This document shows positions 19,287 to 28,163 of a DNA stretch of 64,000 bases, one piece after another. Below the pieces are notes generated by a model. That model saw only the letters and a program-made list of their open reading frames with translations. It was not told the DNA's origin and did no database searches. Each line of letters begins with the position of its first letter. Position 1 is the stretch's first letter. Made by a program: the position numbers and the translations under genes. Source of the stretch: Enterovibrio norvegicus_B (lineage in GTDB: Bacteria; Pseudomonadota; Gammaproteobacteria; Enterobacterales; Vibrionaceae); the NCBI RefSeq assembly GCF_002876705.1, contig NZ_MDAG01000027.1, positions 117,536 through 181,535 on the forward strand, given 5' to 3'.

Positions 19287-19609
19287 TGTACCACCTGCTC
19301 ATTGAATACGGTTAAGGACCAACGGCGATTGCCACGCACTAGCGTGACGGCCTCTTCGTTGATGGCGCGAATGACATAGCCATTGATCGATTGGCCGTTC
19401 GCAAGCGCCCGACCATTCAGCACAGCAGAACAATCGTTTTCGCTAGCACACAAGATCGCATCCAAACGAGGAAGCCGAACCTTGGTGCGCTTTGTAGGTT
19501 GACTCGGCGCTTCAAAGCCAAGCGGTGCGGTTGGATCGGTTGCCGCCAAAGACGGCAATGCAAGAAAAAGCAAGCACATACCAATGACGCTTTTAGCCAT
19601 TGTTTGCAT
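19283..19609 (-). CDS. mshK: MSHA biogenesis protein MshK
   Basis: 108 residues from the ATG at 19609, which has a strong ribosome site (GGAGG, 5 bases upstream); an in-frame start eleven codons earlier has no such site and would overlap mshJ more. A signal peptide (MAKSVIGMCLLFLALPSLAA) is followed by DPTAPLG, the typical start of PilP/MshK-like periplasmic proteins that contact the secretin. Two cysteines (LCASENDC) are present. Confidence 0.85.
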   Translation of the reverse strand: MQTMAKSVIGMCLLFLALPSLAATDPTAPLGFEAPSQPTKRTKVRLPRLDAILCASENDCSAVLNGRALANGQSINGYVIRAINEEAVTLVRGNRRWSLTVFNEQVVQ

Positions 19610-20249
19610 GCACACCTCCAATAAAGACGGGGCTTTCACCAAGGGTGTAAACCTGCAATGTCACTTCTGCTAGCGGATACGCTTTGACGCGATAATCAAC
19701 ACTTCGCCAATAATATTTCACGGGGAGCGCTTCGAGTGCCGCTAAGTAATCAACGATGTCGAAATAGCGCCCTTGCAGTTCAATTTCGACGGGGTGTAAA
19801 TAGAAACCCGCTTGATCTTTCTCGGTCAATTGCGCCGCTGGCAACGTCGTCATTGATAATAAGGTTAATTTATCTGATTGCTTTAAAACGCTCTCCATCA
19901 AGCTTGCCATTTGCGGCGCACTCACCAAACCTTCTGTTTTACGCGCCATTTCCGCATCTAAAAGCGTGATTTCTTGATTCAACGATACCAGTGTGTTTTC
20001 AAGCTCCGCATTCGCAGACGTATTGAGCTTTCCTTGCTTCATAACATTTAGCGCCAACAAATCTTTCGTGGTTTGTTGCTGCTGAGAAAGCTCGACGTTT
20101 GCCGCACTGAATGTTTTGGCAATCGGCTCAAGGAAAATGAACACACCAAGGCCCATGATCAGCAACCATCCCGCGCTGGCGATCAGCCATTGTTCACGAG
20201 CTGTTAAACCTTCAAACTCTTGCTTTAGTTTTTCCAAAAATGCGTTCAT
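19593..20249 (-). CDS. mshJ: MSHA biogenesis protein MshJ (PilO-like)
   Basis: A 218-residue bitopic inner-membrane protein: short cytoplasmic N-terminus, membrane helix at about 22-42 (LIASAGWLLIMGLGVFIFL in part), a coiled-coil region (about 45-105) and a ferredoxin-like periplasmic domain, as in PilO/GspM. With MshI it forms the alignment complex. It overlaps mshI by four bases (ATGA) and mshK by 17. Confidence 0.9.
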   Translation of the reverse strand: MNAFLEKLKQEFEGLTAREQWLIASAGWLLIMGLGVFIFLEPIAKTFSAANVELSQQQQTTKDLLALNVMKQGKLNTSANAELENTLVSLNQEITLLDAEMARKTEGLVSAPQMASLMESVLKQSDKLTLLSMTTLPAAQLTEKDQAGFYLHPVEIELQGRYFDIVDYLAALEALPVKYYWRSVDYRVKAYPLAEVTLQVYTLGESPVFIGGVHANNG

Positions 20250-21697
20250 TGCTTGCCTTCCTCGCTCTCACGCTTAGATTGCAAATTGAACGTCAGTCGA
20301 TCGTTTTCATCACGGACCAATGCCATGTGCTCAAACACACGGTGCGACAGCGGTGGTTGTGTTTCGAAGGATTGGAGCCAAGCTGGCACGGCATCTGGCG
20401 ACGCCGCCGATCCTTGAATGTTCAATGCGCCTTGGCTAACAAAGATGTCTGACACGGACACATCTCTGCGCGATAACGTTGCAAGCGCGCGGAAGGTATC
20501 AGCATGGCCCTGTTGCAAGGCTTTATCGTGTTGACGCACAGCATCGAGCGCGGCTTTTTTCATGCGAACCGACTCTTGTGCGCGCTGAGTGTCGTTGACC
20601 ATGCTGACCGACGGTAAATGCAGCTTAAGCTGGCTATTGAGTTCATCCGACAGTGTCTGCGCGACCTTAAGTTCAGACGCGGATACTTTTAGAGCTTGGT
20701 TTGCATTCGACAACTGCCACTGTTGGTAAGCAGCCACTAACACCAGCATGAATGCAGACACGCCCCAGCAAAGCAACATACGTTCAAATGAAAGCAAAGG
20801 TGTCGATTGGCGTAGATCATCACTGAAAAGGTTAATGTCTGGCGAACTGTCATTGTCGAGGGCTGCGAGCGCGATGTTGTGCAGGTGGTCATCCGAGTCA
20901 AACAAGGTTTGAGGTCGAACCTTCACCGTCAGGCGAGAAGAGAGCTGAAAAGCCAGTTCTGTATTGTCCGCCGCTTGGACGCTAACAACCAATCCACTGA
21001 CCTGTGCTTCTTTCAGTTGCGAGCGTAAATAATCCAATGAGCGTTGAATTTCTAACGCCAAATCATCAACAACCGATGGCGACAGCGAAACGCCATCAAA
21101 CATCACGCCACGGACTTGTCGCTGGAAGCACAATTTGCCCAAGCTAAAGACGCTTAATTGGATAGCACCTTGGCCGTCTTGGCTGAGCACCATTTCTGCT
21201 TTATCCAGTGCAGTCCATTGACGGAGTAACACATCTTCAACAGACACATTTGTTAAGCGGCAATGGTTTTTCTTTAAGGCATCGTCAAGTTGAGCAAGCA
21301 GAGACTTGTTACAAACGAAGACTTGGTAGCGATTTGCAACGGGTAACCCGTAGCCATCGGCGACAATCTCAGAAGGAGAGTCAGAAATATAATCTTTGAT
21401 CTGAAAAGGCAATGCGGAACGTTTGTCTTCATCAGACAAACCCGGATTATCGATCAGCAGTGATTGGTACAAACCGTGACCAAGCACGAGATGCACATCC
21501 GAATGATTGACGCCTTGCTGCTGTAACAACTGCGCAACAACACGCGTAGCATCCGTTCCGGTCACAGGCAAGCTCGCCACATGCTTAACCTCATGCAACA
21601 AGTGGCTTATAACTATCTGATTTGCAGACACAATCAAGCTAACAACTTGACGCTGCTTTCGGGTCGGAATTTTTGCGATCAAAGAAGAGAGTGCCAT
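20246..21697 (-). CDS. mshI: MSHA biogenesis protein MshI (PilM/PilN-like fusion)
   Basis: 483 residues, first gene of the msh operon. The first ~300 residues resemble the cytoplasmic actin-like PilM fold (with YQSLLIDNPGLSDEDKRSALPF and a block of beta-strands); a membrane helix at about 312-332 and a PilN-like periplasmic portion follow. It should scaffold the extension ATPase and platform at the inner membrane. A candidate promoter lies about 45-60 bases upstream of the ATG. Confidence 0.9.
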   Translation of the reverse strand: MALSSLIAKIPTRKQRQVVSLIVSANQIVISHLLHEVKHVASLPVTGTDATRVVAQLLQQQGVNHSDVHLVLGHGLYQSLLIDNPGLSDEDKRSALPFQIKDYISDSPSEIVADGYGLPVANRYQVFVCNKSLLAQLDDALKKNHCRLTNVSVEDVLLRQWTALDKAEMVLSQDGQGAIQLSVFSLGKLCFQRQVRGVMFDGVSLSPSVVDDLALEIQRSLDYLRSQLKEAQVSGLVVSVQAADNTELAFQLSSRLTVKVRPQTLFDSDDHLHNIALAALDNDSSPDINLFSDDLRQSTPLLSFERMLLCWGVSAFMLVLVAAYQQWQLSNANQALKVSASELKVAQTLSDELNSQLKLHLPSVSMVNDTQRAQESVRMKKAALDAVRQHDKALQQGHADTFRALATLSRRDVSVSDIFVSQGALNIQGSAASPDAVPAWLQSFETQPPLSHRVFEHMALVRDENDRLTFNLQSKRESEEGKQ

Positions 21698-21749
21698 CTA
21701 CGTCTACAACAAGTTAAGGTTTGTTAAAAACATGTTTGAAGTACGGCAT

Positions 21750-21758
21750 ATTCTATCA
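21750..21758 (-). promoter_or_regulatory. Candidate extended -10 promoter of the msh operon
   Basis: On the minus strand the sequence TGATAGAAT (TGn plus TAGAAT, one mismatch to TATAAT) lies 52-61 bases before the mshI start, in the 142-base gap after csrD. The -35 region is poor (TTATTT), as is common with extended -10 promoters. This is the only plausible start of transcription I see before mshI; the assignment is by eye. Confidence 0.35.
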
Positions 21759-21839
21759 AAATTTACGCCAAAAAATAAGTGGTTATGGCGACAAAATCAT
21801 GACACTCACGTATAAAATTTATCCATCACAGTGCGTACA

Positions 21840-23819
21840 TTATTGTTTACGCCAACGTTGTCTTTTGCGGGTTGCAGGGCTACTTGAAAGCTCCGCACCT
21901 AACCATCGACCTTGACCTCCTTGTACGCCGAGTTGCATCAAAATTTTCCACTCATGCTCTGACTCGACACCAACTGCTAACACTTGCGTTGGTGTTGGCT
22001 CACAAGCCCCCAACATACTGCGCACATAAAGTTGATTTTCAGGGCGCAGATGAATGTCGCGAACCAGGCTTCTGTGCAGCTTGATATATTTAGGTTGAAT
22101 GTCTTTCACGTAATGGGTGCTGACAACGGAACGACCCGCCTGATCGACCACCAACGGACACCCTAATGCACGGATCATGCGAAGCGTTGGACGCACGGCA
22201 TCGAAGTGGTTGACTAGCGGCCCTTCTGACACTTCAAACATCAATCGATTTAGCACGCTGCGCGGTGTTTGGAGCAATGCATCTCGCAGCCATTTTTGGA
22301 AAGGTCGCTGACGCAATGATTCGGCACACACGTTAATGGCGAGGATTTCTCTGCCATCGCCTTGGCGAAGTTGCTGTAAGGCCTTGGTCACAACAGTACG
22401 ATCGAGTCGGCTGTTAAAACCGATTAAATCTATCCCATTCATGAAGCGAGATGCTTTGACCACTAAACCATTTTCGTCTTTTATTCGCGCAAGAAGCTCA
22501 GTGTGAAGATCATTCTGCAGGCTGTCCTTCACGGTTTGACGGTATAAATCTGGTCCACCGTTTTCAAAAACACGTGTCAGTAGCGTACGCCAGCGCACGC
22601 TGCCTCGAGCATCTTCTGCTACCACATCTTTCTTAAAGGCATACCAGCCATTAGAAGCTTGCAAAACGGCACTGCGTTTTGCCATGTCGGCCTCTTCCAT
22701 CAAACGACCGCGACGTTCGCCGGTGGTAAAGAAGGTCATCCCCATATGTGCCCAGTTTTCCTCCTCAAGTACTTCTGGAGGGGTTAAACGCTCTAACGCC
22801 TTCATGAGCTGGTTGGCAAATAATCGCGCTTCTTTGCCCGATTGGTGAACCAACAAGATGGCAAACTCAGTGTCGTAGTAGCGCGCCAAGATCGCATCAG
22901 GGAAACGCTGCACAGCATTCGACAGCACATTGCCGACTTCTTTGACCCATTCGTCAGCGCCGGATTTCCCAAGTTCTTGCACTAAAGCGTCCCACTCGCC
23001 AATTCGGATGATCATGACTGCACCCTGTGCACCTTTGTCTTGCAGCAGGGTTTGAAGACGGTTGTCGAACATCACGCGGTTAGCAGCACCAGTGAGTTTG
23101 TCGAGGAAGGTATTGGTTCGAATAAAGGTATCGAAGCGGCTGCGCTCCTGCCTTGCATCACGGAGCTCAGCAATCATTTGATCAAGTGCAATGCTGGCGG
23201 TAACTGGCCACTCTCGCTCGTCTCCCTTCTGCACTTCTTCCGCGCGACCAGCGAGAATCATTCTCCCCCGGTCTTCAAGCAGCTCTGCACCGTGCAATTG
23301 CATTTTGAGCCAACGAATGCCCCAAGCTAACGACAGCACGATAAACAAAACAGCAAGAGAAAGGGAGAACATGGGGCCGACGGAATACGCAAAATCTGCG
23401 TAAGGTGGTACGGCTTTTACCGTCACGAAGAAACCGGGGTTGTTCGGCAATTCATAGCGGTTTTCCACCAATTCCACCGGGCGAACTGCAATTTGGATTT
23501 GATCGTAGCGGTACAAAAGCCCTGTGCGGCTGCTGATTTCAAGCTCTACCACATCACTGGCTTTCAGCAATTTCGGTAGCCACATACCAATGTTTTCAGT
23601 TTCGACAGGATTAGTGACTGCGTCGTCGATTTGCACGACCACTTGTTTCAGGTAATGGGAGAGAAAGTCCGTTCCCAATTTACGGAAGCTGACGGCACCG
23701 CCAATAAAAAGCACAAACATCGCACAGACGACGATAAGCGTAACAAAAGCCACCAATCGATTGGTGAGCTTCATCCCGACAACTTTTCTCATGTAAAGTC
23801 CATTGTTGGTATTGGCCAC
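21840..23819 (-). CDS. csrD: CsrD (MshH), degenerate GGDEF-EAL regulator of CsrB-type sRNA decay
   Basis: 659 residues from a GTG with AAGGA eight bases upstream. Two membrane helices (about 20-42 and 155-175) flank a periplasmic loop, followed by a HAMP-like segment, a GGDEF-like domain (about 240-390) and an EAL-like domain (about 405-645). Both catalytic signatures are lost: the GGDEF position reads YYDTEF and the EAL position reads TELL, so it should be neither cyclase nor phosphodiesterase. CsrD in E. coli binds the glucose PTS protein and targets CsrB/CsrC RNAs to RNase E. It is at the head of the msh locus, as in other Vibrionaceae (MshH). It is not operon-overlapped with mshI. Confidence 0.92.
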   Translation of the reverse strand: MANTNNGLYMRKVVGMKLTNRLVAFVTLIVVCAMFVLFIGGAVSFRKLGTDFLSHYLKQVVVQIDDAVTNPVETENIGMWLPKLLKASDVVELEISSRTGLLYRYDQIQIAVRPVELVENRYELPNNPGFFVTVKAVPPYADFAYSVGPMFSLSLAVLFIVLSLAWGIRWLKMQLHGAELLEDRGRMILAGRAEEVQKGDEREWPVTASIALDQMIAELRDARQERSRFDTFIRTNTFLDKLTGAANRVMFDNRLQTLLQDKGAQGAVMIIRIGEWDALVQELGKSGADEWVKEVGNVLSNAVQRFPDAILARYYDTEFAILLVHQSGKEARLFANQLMKALERLTPPEVLEEENWAHMGMTFFTTGERRGRLMEEADMAKRSAVLQASNGWYAFKKDVVAEDARGSVRWRTLLTRVFENGGPDLYRQTVKDSLQNDLHTELLARIKDENGLVVKASRFMNGIDLIGFNSRLDRTVVTKALQQLRQGDGREILAINVCAESLRQRPFQKWLRDALLQTPRSVLNRLMFEVSEGPLVNHFDAVRPTLRMIRALGCPLVVDQAGRSVVSTHYVKDIQPKYIKLHRSLVRDIHLRPENQLYVRSMLGACEPTPTQVLAVGVESEHEWKILMQLGVQGGQGRWLGAELSSSPATRKRQRWRKQ

Positions 23820-24044
23820 TCTCTAAATCCTTATAAAGCAGTTTAGCGAGGCCAAGGTTGCATTTCGGCAAGTGTTTTAGAATATTGGTACGCGTTTACA
23901 GGCACGCGTTGTTCCACATGTCTCTCTGACTGACGCAGTGCGATCTTGTATGAATCTCAGACCTAATCAACAGTTTGGGGTTATTATCGTTCTTCCCGAA
24001 ACGAAAGTGAACGCAATCTCAACACTATTGGAATGAATCATTAA

Positions 24045-24923
24045 ATGGATTGGATCACCTGCGCTAAAAGCTATGTCACCGTGGTTGAAATGGGGTCGCT
24101 CGCTCAAGCGGCCACGAAGCTCAACACATCAAGTTCTGCACTCTCTAAGCGTCTCGCATGGCTTGAAAATCAACTCGGGGTTCAGCTACTCAAACGCACA
24201 ACGAGAAACCTTACCATGACAGATGCAGGCCGCCTATTTTACCAGCGCGGGAAACTGCTGATTGATGACTGGACCCAACTGGTGTCTGAAACCACCTCCA
24301 CCTATGGTGAAGTCAGCGGCGTTTTGCGCATTGCCGCCCCACTCGCCACAGGCAGTCGTCTTCTGATTAACAATATTGGCGAGTTCCTAACCGCTCACCC
24401 GAAGATTCAGGTAGAAATGCACACCCTTGCACCAGGGCAATTGCCCGATCCGAATCTGGATGTGGTCATTACTCGCGAACTCGCTGACTTTAATTCTGCG
24501 AGTTTTATTGCTACCAAGCTTTTTGATTTCCAACCGCGCTTTTTTGCCTCGCCAGGTTACCTTGCACAGCATTCGCCGATTCTAGAACCAGAGCAATTGT
24601 TGCAGCACAACTGTTTGCTCTATGGGTCAACAAGCCACCCTCAGGAACATGAATTTGAACATGGCAGAAAGCTGCGATTAGCAGGTAACTTTGTCTCGCC
24701 AAATCCTGAAGCCTTGGTGAACGCCGCCGTTGCGGGGCTGGGTATCATTTTGGTCGGCGATGTCACCATACGCAAGGAGCTGGATCAGGGGTTACTGGTT
24801 CCCGTATTACCTGAACTCCGTCAGCCCAAAAGTGCTGCTTATGCGTATTACCCAAAACTCGAATACAACCACACGAAAACACGCTTGTTCATCGACTTCA
24901 TGAAGAACAAAGTGGCTCAATGA
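24045..24923 (+). CDS. LysR family transcriptional regulator
   Basis: A 292-residue LysR-type regulator, transcribed divergently from csrD. The winged helix-turn-helix is at residues 1-60 (SLAQAATKLNTSSSALSKRLAWLENQLG is the recognition region, quoted in pieces: SLAQAATKL, SSSALSKRL). The effector domain spans about 88-290. It resembles the CrgA/DmlR-like subgroup with the motif LKRTTRNLTMTDAG. Target genes are not evident: neither neighbour is a metabolic gene. This gene is not part of the msh-ssb order I remember from V. cholerae, so it may be lineage-specific. Confidence 0.88.
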   Translation: MDWITCAKSYVTVVEMGSLAQAATKLNTSSSALSKRLAWLENQLGVQLLKRTTRNLTMTDAGRLFYQRGKLLIDDWTQLVSETTSTYGEVSGVLRIAAPLATGSRLLINNIGEFLTAHPKIQVEMHTLAPGQLPDPNLDVVITRELADFNSASFIATKLFDFQPRFFASPGYLAQHSPILEPEQLLQHNCLLYGSTSHPQEHEFEHGRKLRLAGNFVSPNPEALVNAAVAGLGIILVGDVTIRKELDQGLLVPVLPELRQPKSAAYAYYPKLEYNHTKTRLFIDFMKNKVAQ

Positions 24924-25112
24924 ACCTGCAACAGAAAGCGCCTTCGTAAGCACCGATTGCTTTATCTCCATGATGCATTCGAAAGAGTATTGTTCATGCT
25001 CTCTAAACAACTCGACTCATATTCAATACAGAAGGATTTTGACGTTTGTGGTGAAGGTGAACGCGAATGAAAGGTGCAGAAGGTAGACGGGAATAATCGT
25101 TAAACCAAAAAC

Positions 25113-25145
25113 AACAAACCCCGCCGAAGCAGGGTTTGTTTATGC
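25113..25145 (-). terminator. Rho-independent terminator of ssb
   Basis: Inverted repeat AACAAACCCYGC around a TTCG loop (minus strand), followed on the minus strand by TGTTTTTGG. It lies about 55 bases after the ssb stop. The 24924-25112 stretch between it and the LysR gene holds no gene I can support. Confidence 0.85.
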
Positions 25146-25196
25146 ATTCATGTCAATCATGCCAAGGCGATTGAGCGTGTTTTCATCACGAAGTGA

Positions 25197-25733
25197 TTAG
25201 AACGGAATGTCATCATCAAAATCAGGCATGTCATTGTACTGAGGTGCTTGATTTTGTTGTTGAGGTGCTTGCTGCTGCGGCTTCTGCTGGTAAGAAGGCT
25301 GCTGAGGTTGACCCCAGTTACCACCTTGCTGCTGTGCATTTTGTTGAGCCGGTTGTTGGCCTTGGCCTTGACCACCGCCCATGCCACCACCAGAACGGCT
25401 GTCTAGCATTTGCATTTCGTTCGCAACGATTTCAGTCGTGTAGCGGTCTTGACCGTCTTGACCCTGCCACTTACGCGTTTGCAGGCGGCCTTCCAAATAC
25501 ACTTTTGACCCTTTTTTCAGGTACTCACCCGCGATTTCAGCAAGACGACGATACATCACCACACGGTGCCACTCTGTCATCTCTTTGTTTTCGCCAGTGC
25601 TCTTGTCGCGCCACGTTTCTGAGGTCGCAACGGTCAGATTAGCAACTGCACCGCCATTTGGCAGATAGCGAACTTCAGGGTCATTGCCCAAGTTGCCAAT
25701 CAAAATTACTTTGTTTACACCACGGCTGGCCAT
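25197..25733 (-). CDS. ssb: Single-stranded DNA-binding protein
   Basis: 178 residues from the ATG at 25733 (MASRGVNKVILIGNLGNDPEV), the conserved SSB start; a longer in-frame reading upstream to 25862 gives no SSB-like sequence and was rejected. The OB fold covers about residues 5-110, followed by a Gly/Gln-rich linker (about 115-165, with GGGMGGGQGQGQQP) and the acidic protein-interaction tip DFDDDIPF. It binds and protects ssDNA and recruits replication/repair proteins. In most gammaproteobacteria ssb is next to uvrA; here they are separated by more than 23 kb. Confidence 0.97.
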   Translation of the reverse strand: MASRGVNKVILIGNLGNDPEVRYLPNGGAVANLTVATSETWRDKSTGENKEMTEWHRVVMYRRLAEIAGEYLKKGSKVYLEGRLQTRKWQGQDGQDRYTTEIVANEMQMLDSRSGGGMGGGQGQGQQPAQQNAQQQGGNWGQPQQPSYQQKPQQQAPQQQNQAPQYNDMPDFDDDIPF

Positions 25734-26129
25734 ATTTTGCTCCCAAACCTTTTCATTACGGCATCGAAATGCGCGATTCGCGCTTAAACGATGATGATAA
25801 CAGATGCGAGAAAATTCTTCACAGCTTTGCATTGATTCTGTGGGCACGTTAAAAAGCCTCAATGCGTTTCATGTTTGCACGAATGAAATCAAAAACATCG
25901 AGTGAAGAAACAACGAAAAAGTGCAAATTGTATTAGACTTACAAAGAGTTTGAGTGAAACATCGCAATGCGCTGTTCATCAAAGAGTTCAAGAAATGATA
26001 CGGATTGGTTCCAGCATGTGCAGTTAGAATGCTGCGACTTAATATATTTTGCGAACCATGTTCCAGATACACCAACGTGTGTCGGTGAGGGAAACCACTT
26101 CGTACTTATTTAAAGCATTAGGGATACAC
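25734..26129. other. Divergent intergenic region between ssb and the qstR-like gene
   Basis: A 396-base AT-rich gap holding the promoters of ssb (leftward) and the qstR-like gene (rightward). I looked for a LexA box (CTG-N10-CAG with AT-rich centre) and saw none, and for a convincing -35/-10 pair and found none I would defend. No open reading frame here has a supportable product. Confidence 0.5.
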
Positions 26130-26807
26130 ATGCCAATCATTGAAACCACCTCAGACAAATACACTATCCTGCTTGTTTCTGAACCTAGCATGACAATCAA
26201 CGCGTTGATTTCCTGCCTCGAGAAAGAAATAGAGAGCAGTGTTGCACTGGTGGAAAAGCAAGAAATTGGCGATAAACTCGCAACCTCCTCAGGCCTCGTG
26301 CTTATCGATTTGAGCGCATTTGAAGGTGATGCAGTCAACTATGTGAAGCAGAGTCTTGCTCCATTTAGCGAGCAACATGTCTTCGCATTGTTTAATGCTC
26401 ACGACTTGTCTGCCAAGGAGCTTGCAAGCTGGCCATTTATCAAGGGCGTATTCAAAAAAGAAGATGATCTCGAACATCTGTGCCACGGCATCGAAAAAAT
26501 GCTTTCTGGCGAATACTGGCTACCTCGCCAGAAACTGGCCGAACTCATCCACTATTACCAACAGAACAACAACAACGCGATCGATTATTCGGAGATTTGT
26601 CTGACTAACCGAGAGCAGCAGATTCTACGTAAGCTGGTCACGGGTGCTTCCAACAGCGAAATCGCAGACAGCTTGTTCGTGTCTGAACATACCGTTAAGT
26701 CTCACCTCTATAATATCTTTAAGAAAATTAACGTTAAGAACCGTGTTCAAGCAGTATTCTGGGCAAAAAACAACCTTTCAGTCATCGGTCTCGACTACCA
26801 AGGCTAA
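26130..26807 (+). CDS. qstR: LuxR-type regulator of the VpsT/CsgD/QstR family, probably QstR
   Basis: 225 residues from the ATG at 26130, which has AGGGA five bases upstream; an in-frame ATG 27 codons earlier lacks a ribosome site. The receiver-like domain covers about 10-125 (with LVLIDLSAF near residue 60) and the LuxR HTH covers about 158-213 (LTNREQQILRKLVTGASNSEIA in part). At 130-133 it reads WLPR, where VpsT carries the c-di-GMP-binding W[FLM][TS]R motif; the third residue is Pro. Its place next to ssb matches V. cholerae QstR, which works downstream of HapR and TfoX in competence and type VI secretion. It is also the first gene before the RTX/exopolysaccharide island, so a VpsT-like matrix role is possible. 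Confidence 0.75.
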   Translation: MPIIETTSDKYTILLVSEPSMTINALISCLEKEIESSVALVEKQEIGDKLATSSGLVLIDLSAFEGDAVNYVKQSLAPFSEQHVFALFNAHDLSAKELASWPFIKGVFKKEDDLEHLCHGIEKMLSGEYWLPRQKLAELIHYYQQNNNNAIDYSEICLTNREQQILRKLVTGASNSEIADSLFVSEHTVKSHLYNIFKKINVKNRVQAVFWAKNNLSVIGLDYQG

Positions 26808-26812
26808 CCTGT

Positions 26813-26846
26813 TATAAGGAAAGACTTTTATAAGTGTTTCCTTATA
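26813..26846 (+). terminator. Weak candidate terminator after the qstR-like gene
   Basis: A 10-base perfect inverted repeat, TATAAGGAAA with TTTCCTTATA, separated by 14 bases and lying just after the stop at 26807. The stem is AT-rich and there is no clear T-run after it, so termination would be weak. Confidence 0.35.
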
Positions 26847-27015
26847 TTACCGCATTATCGAGACACCTCTGTATAGATTAACACACCATAGTGATAGAGC
26901 ATGGTGTACGTTTATCCTCACATCTATTCACCCTCAGTGCACCCTGCAAAATAACAAAAATAGATGACGACCCAGTTGGCTTTCTTAGTAATTAATTTAA
27001 GAAAGGGGCAGGACA

Positions 27016-27633
27016 ATGGCTGACATAAATGGCACCGCGGTAGCGGAAACGCTTTATGGCACAAACGAATCTGACAATATTTTTAGTTTTGGAGGAGATG
27101 ACGTAAAAGTAGGGTTCGGCGGAGACGATAATGTATTCGGCGGCAGAGGCGATGACCTAATGACTGGTGGTGCTGGCAATGATTTCGTGAGCGGTGGTAG
27201 AGGCGACGATGTTGTTGGTGGTGGTAGCGGTAATGACATTCTCTACGGAGGATTAGGTAACGACTATGTGCTTGGAGGCACTGGAGACGACTTGTTATTA
27301 GCTGTGTCTGGCAACGATAAATTGTTTGGTGGTAGCGGCGATGACTGGTTAGTAAGCGGTATCGACAATGATTTCCTTATTGGGGGTTCAGGTGCCGATA
27401 CATTTCTTTTCGATAACATTCTTGGCAACAGTACTGGCGATGATCGTGTTGTCGATTTTGAAATAGGCATAGACAGATTGTTTATTCGCGCGACAGGTGA
27501 CACTGATTTCGCGTCACTCAGCATCTCCCAAGTGGGTATCAATACGTTAGTAAGCCTTGCGGATGGATCAAGCTTCATCCTCAACGGCATTACATCCACT
27601 GATTTATCTGCGAGTGATTTCCATATTGTCTAA
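27016..27633 (+). CDS. Small RTX calcium-binding secreted protein 1
   Basis: 205 residues, nearly all of them glycine/aspartate nonapeptide RTX repeats (GGxGxDxUx) from about residue 25 to 125, for example FGGRGDDLM, GGAGNDFVSGG, GGSGNDILYGG and LGGTGDDLL. These fold as a Ca2+-loaded beta-roll outside the cell. The last ~75 residues (ADTFLFDN to TDLSASDFHIV) match the usual C-terminal segment of RTX substrates, which carries the uncleaved type I secretion signal. There is no N-terminal signal peptide and no enzymatic or adhesin domain. It is about 70% identical (143/205, counted by hand, no gaps) to the second copy at 28164. A good ribosome site (AAAGGGG) precedes the ATG. The T1SS genes lie just downstream. 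Function unknown; matrix or surface Ca2+-binding protein is inferred. Confidence 0.88.
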   Translation: MADINGTAVAETLYGTNESDNIFSFGGDDVKVGFGGDDNVFGGRGDDLMTGGAGNDFVSGGRGDDVVGGGSGNDILYGGLGNDYVLGGTGDDLLLAVSGNDKLFGGSGDDWLVSGIDNDFLIGGSGADTFLFDNILGNSTGDDRVVDFEIGIDRLFIRATGDTDFASLSISQVGINTLVSLADGSSFILNGITSTDLSASDFHIV

Positions 27634-27654
27634 ATAATTTTCACCACGTTTAGC

Positions 27655-27690
27655 AAGTAGGCAGCCCACCGATTGTGAGTTGCCTACTTT
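27655..27690 (+). terminator. Terminator after RTX gene 1
   Basis: Inverted repeat AAGTAGGCA / TGCCTACTT with a 17-base loop, 22 bases after the stop, followed by a short T-containing tail (TACAATT). It makes the first RTX gene a separate transcript from the second. Confidence 0.55.
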
Positions 27691-28163
27691 ACAATTCATT
27701 ATCCCTCCCCCTTTGACCGAGCCTGCAGACTTTTTTACAAGCACTGAAAAGAAACCTCACACCCCTTGCGCCTAAGTTGCGACTTCGACTCAATATTAAG
27801 ACCCCATTACTAAACCCTATGCTTAACAACCTAGACAGCACATATTTAAAAACCAAGGCATGCATAATCACCTTGATTTACATAGAAAAATAGGAAAAAA
27901 CAAGAAGTCACATGGTCGTGTCACATTCACGAACTTGCTGATTTGTACCAATAAATCCGCTTCAAGCCATGACGACATTTTCTCAATACCACTCAAGATT
28001 GAGACAACATAAAAATGTCGACTGCGTCAAAGTATACCTGCTCAAAAATTGGCAAGCCTTCCCGTGTTTTAACGCTTGCCAAACATTATAAAAATATAAA
28101 AAACGTCAACGTTGGTATTCATTCAATTGCTTTAGGCAACTTTGCAAAGGACATAGAGAAAAT
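27691..28163. other. AT-rich intergenic region between the two RTX genes
   Basis: About 470 bases with no gene I can support; a short frame beginning at 28015 overlaps the RTX gene and looks random. It contains a 9-base perfect inverted repeat, TTGGCAAGC (28049-28057) and GCTTGCCAA (28074-28082), about 80 bases before the RTX 2 start, which could be an operator or a leader hairpin. The ribosome site of RTX 2 is AAAGGA, about 12 bases before its ATG. Confidence 0.5.
28049..28082. repeat. Perfect inverted repeat upstream of RTX gene 2
   Basis: TTGGCAAGC and GCTTGCCAA, nine bases each, separated by 16 bases. There is no T-run after it, so it is not a standard terminator. It could bind a dimeric regulator or fold in the mRNA leader of the RTX 2 gene. 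Confidence 0.4.

Noticed and set aside
25734..25862. 43-residue N-terminal extension of SSB
   Set aside because: No similarity to SSB; MASRGVNKVIL is the conserved start.
26049..26129. Longer N-terminus for the qstR-like gene
   Set aside because: The first ATG lacks a ribosome site; the ATG at 26130 has AGGGA at good spacing and gives a length close to QstR.
27054..27599. Long minus-strand frames rich in Pro/Ser across the RTX genes
   Set aside because: Shadows of the Gly/Asp-rich coding strand; no independent coding signal.
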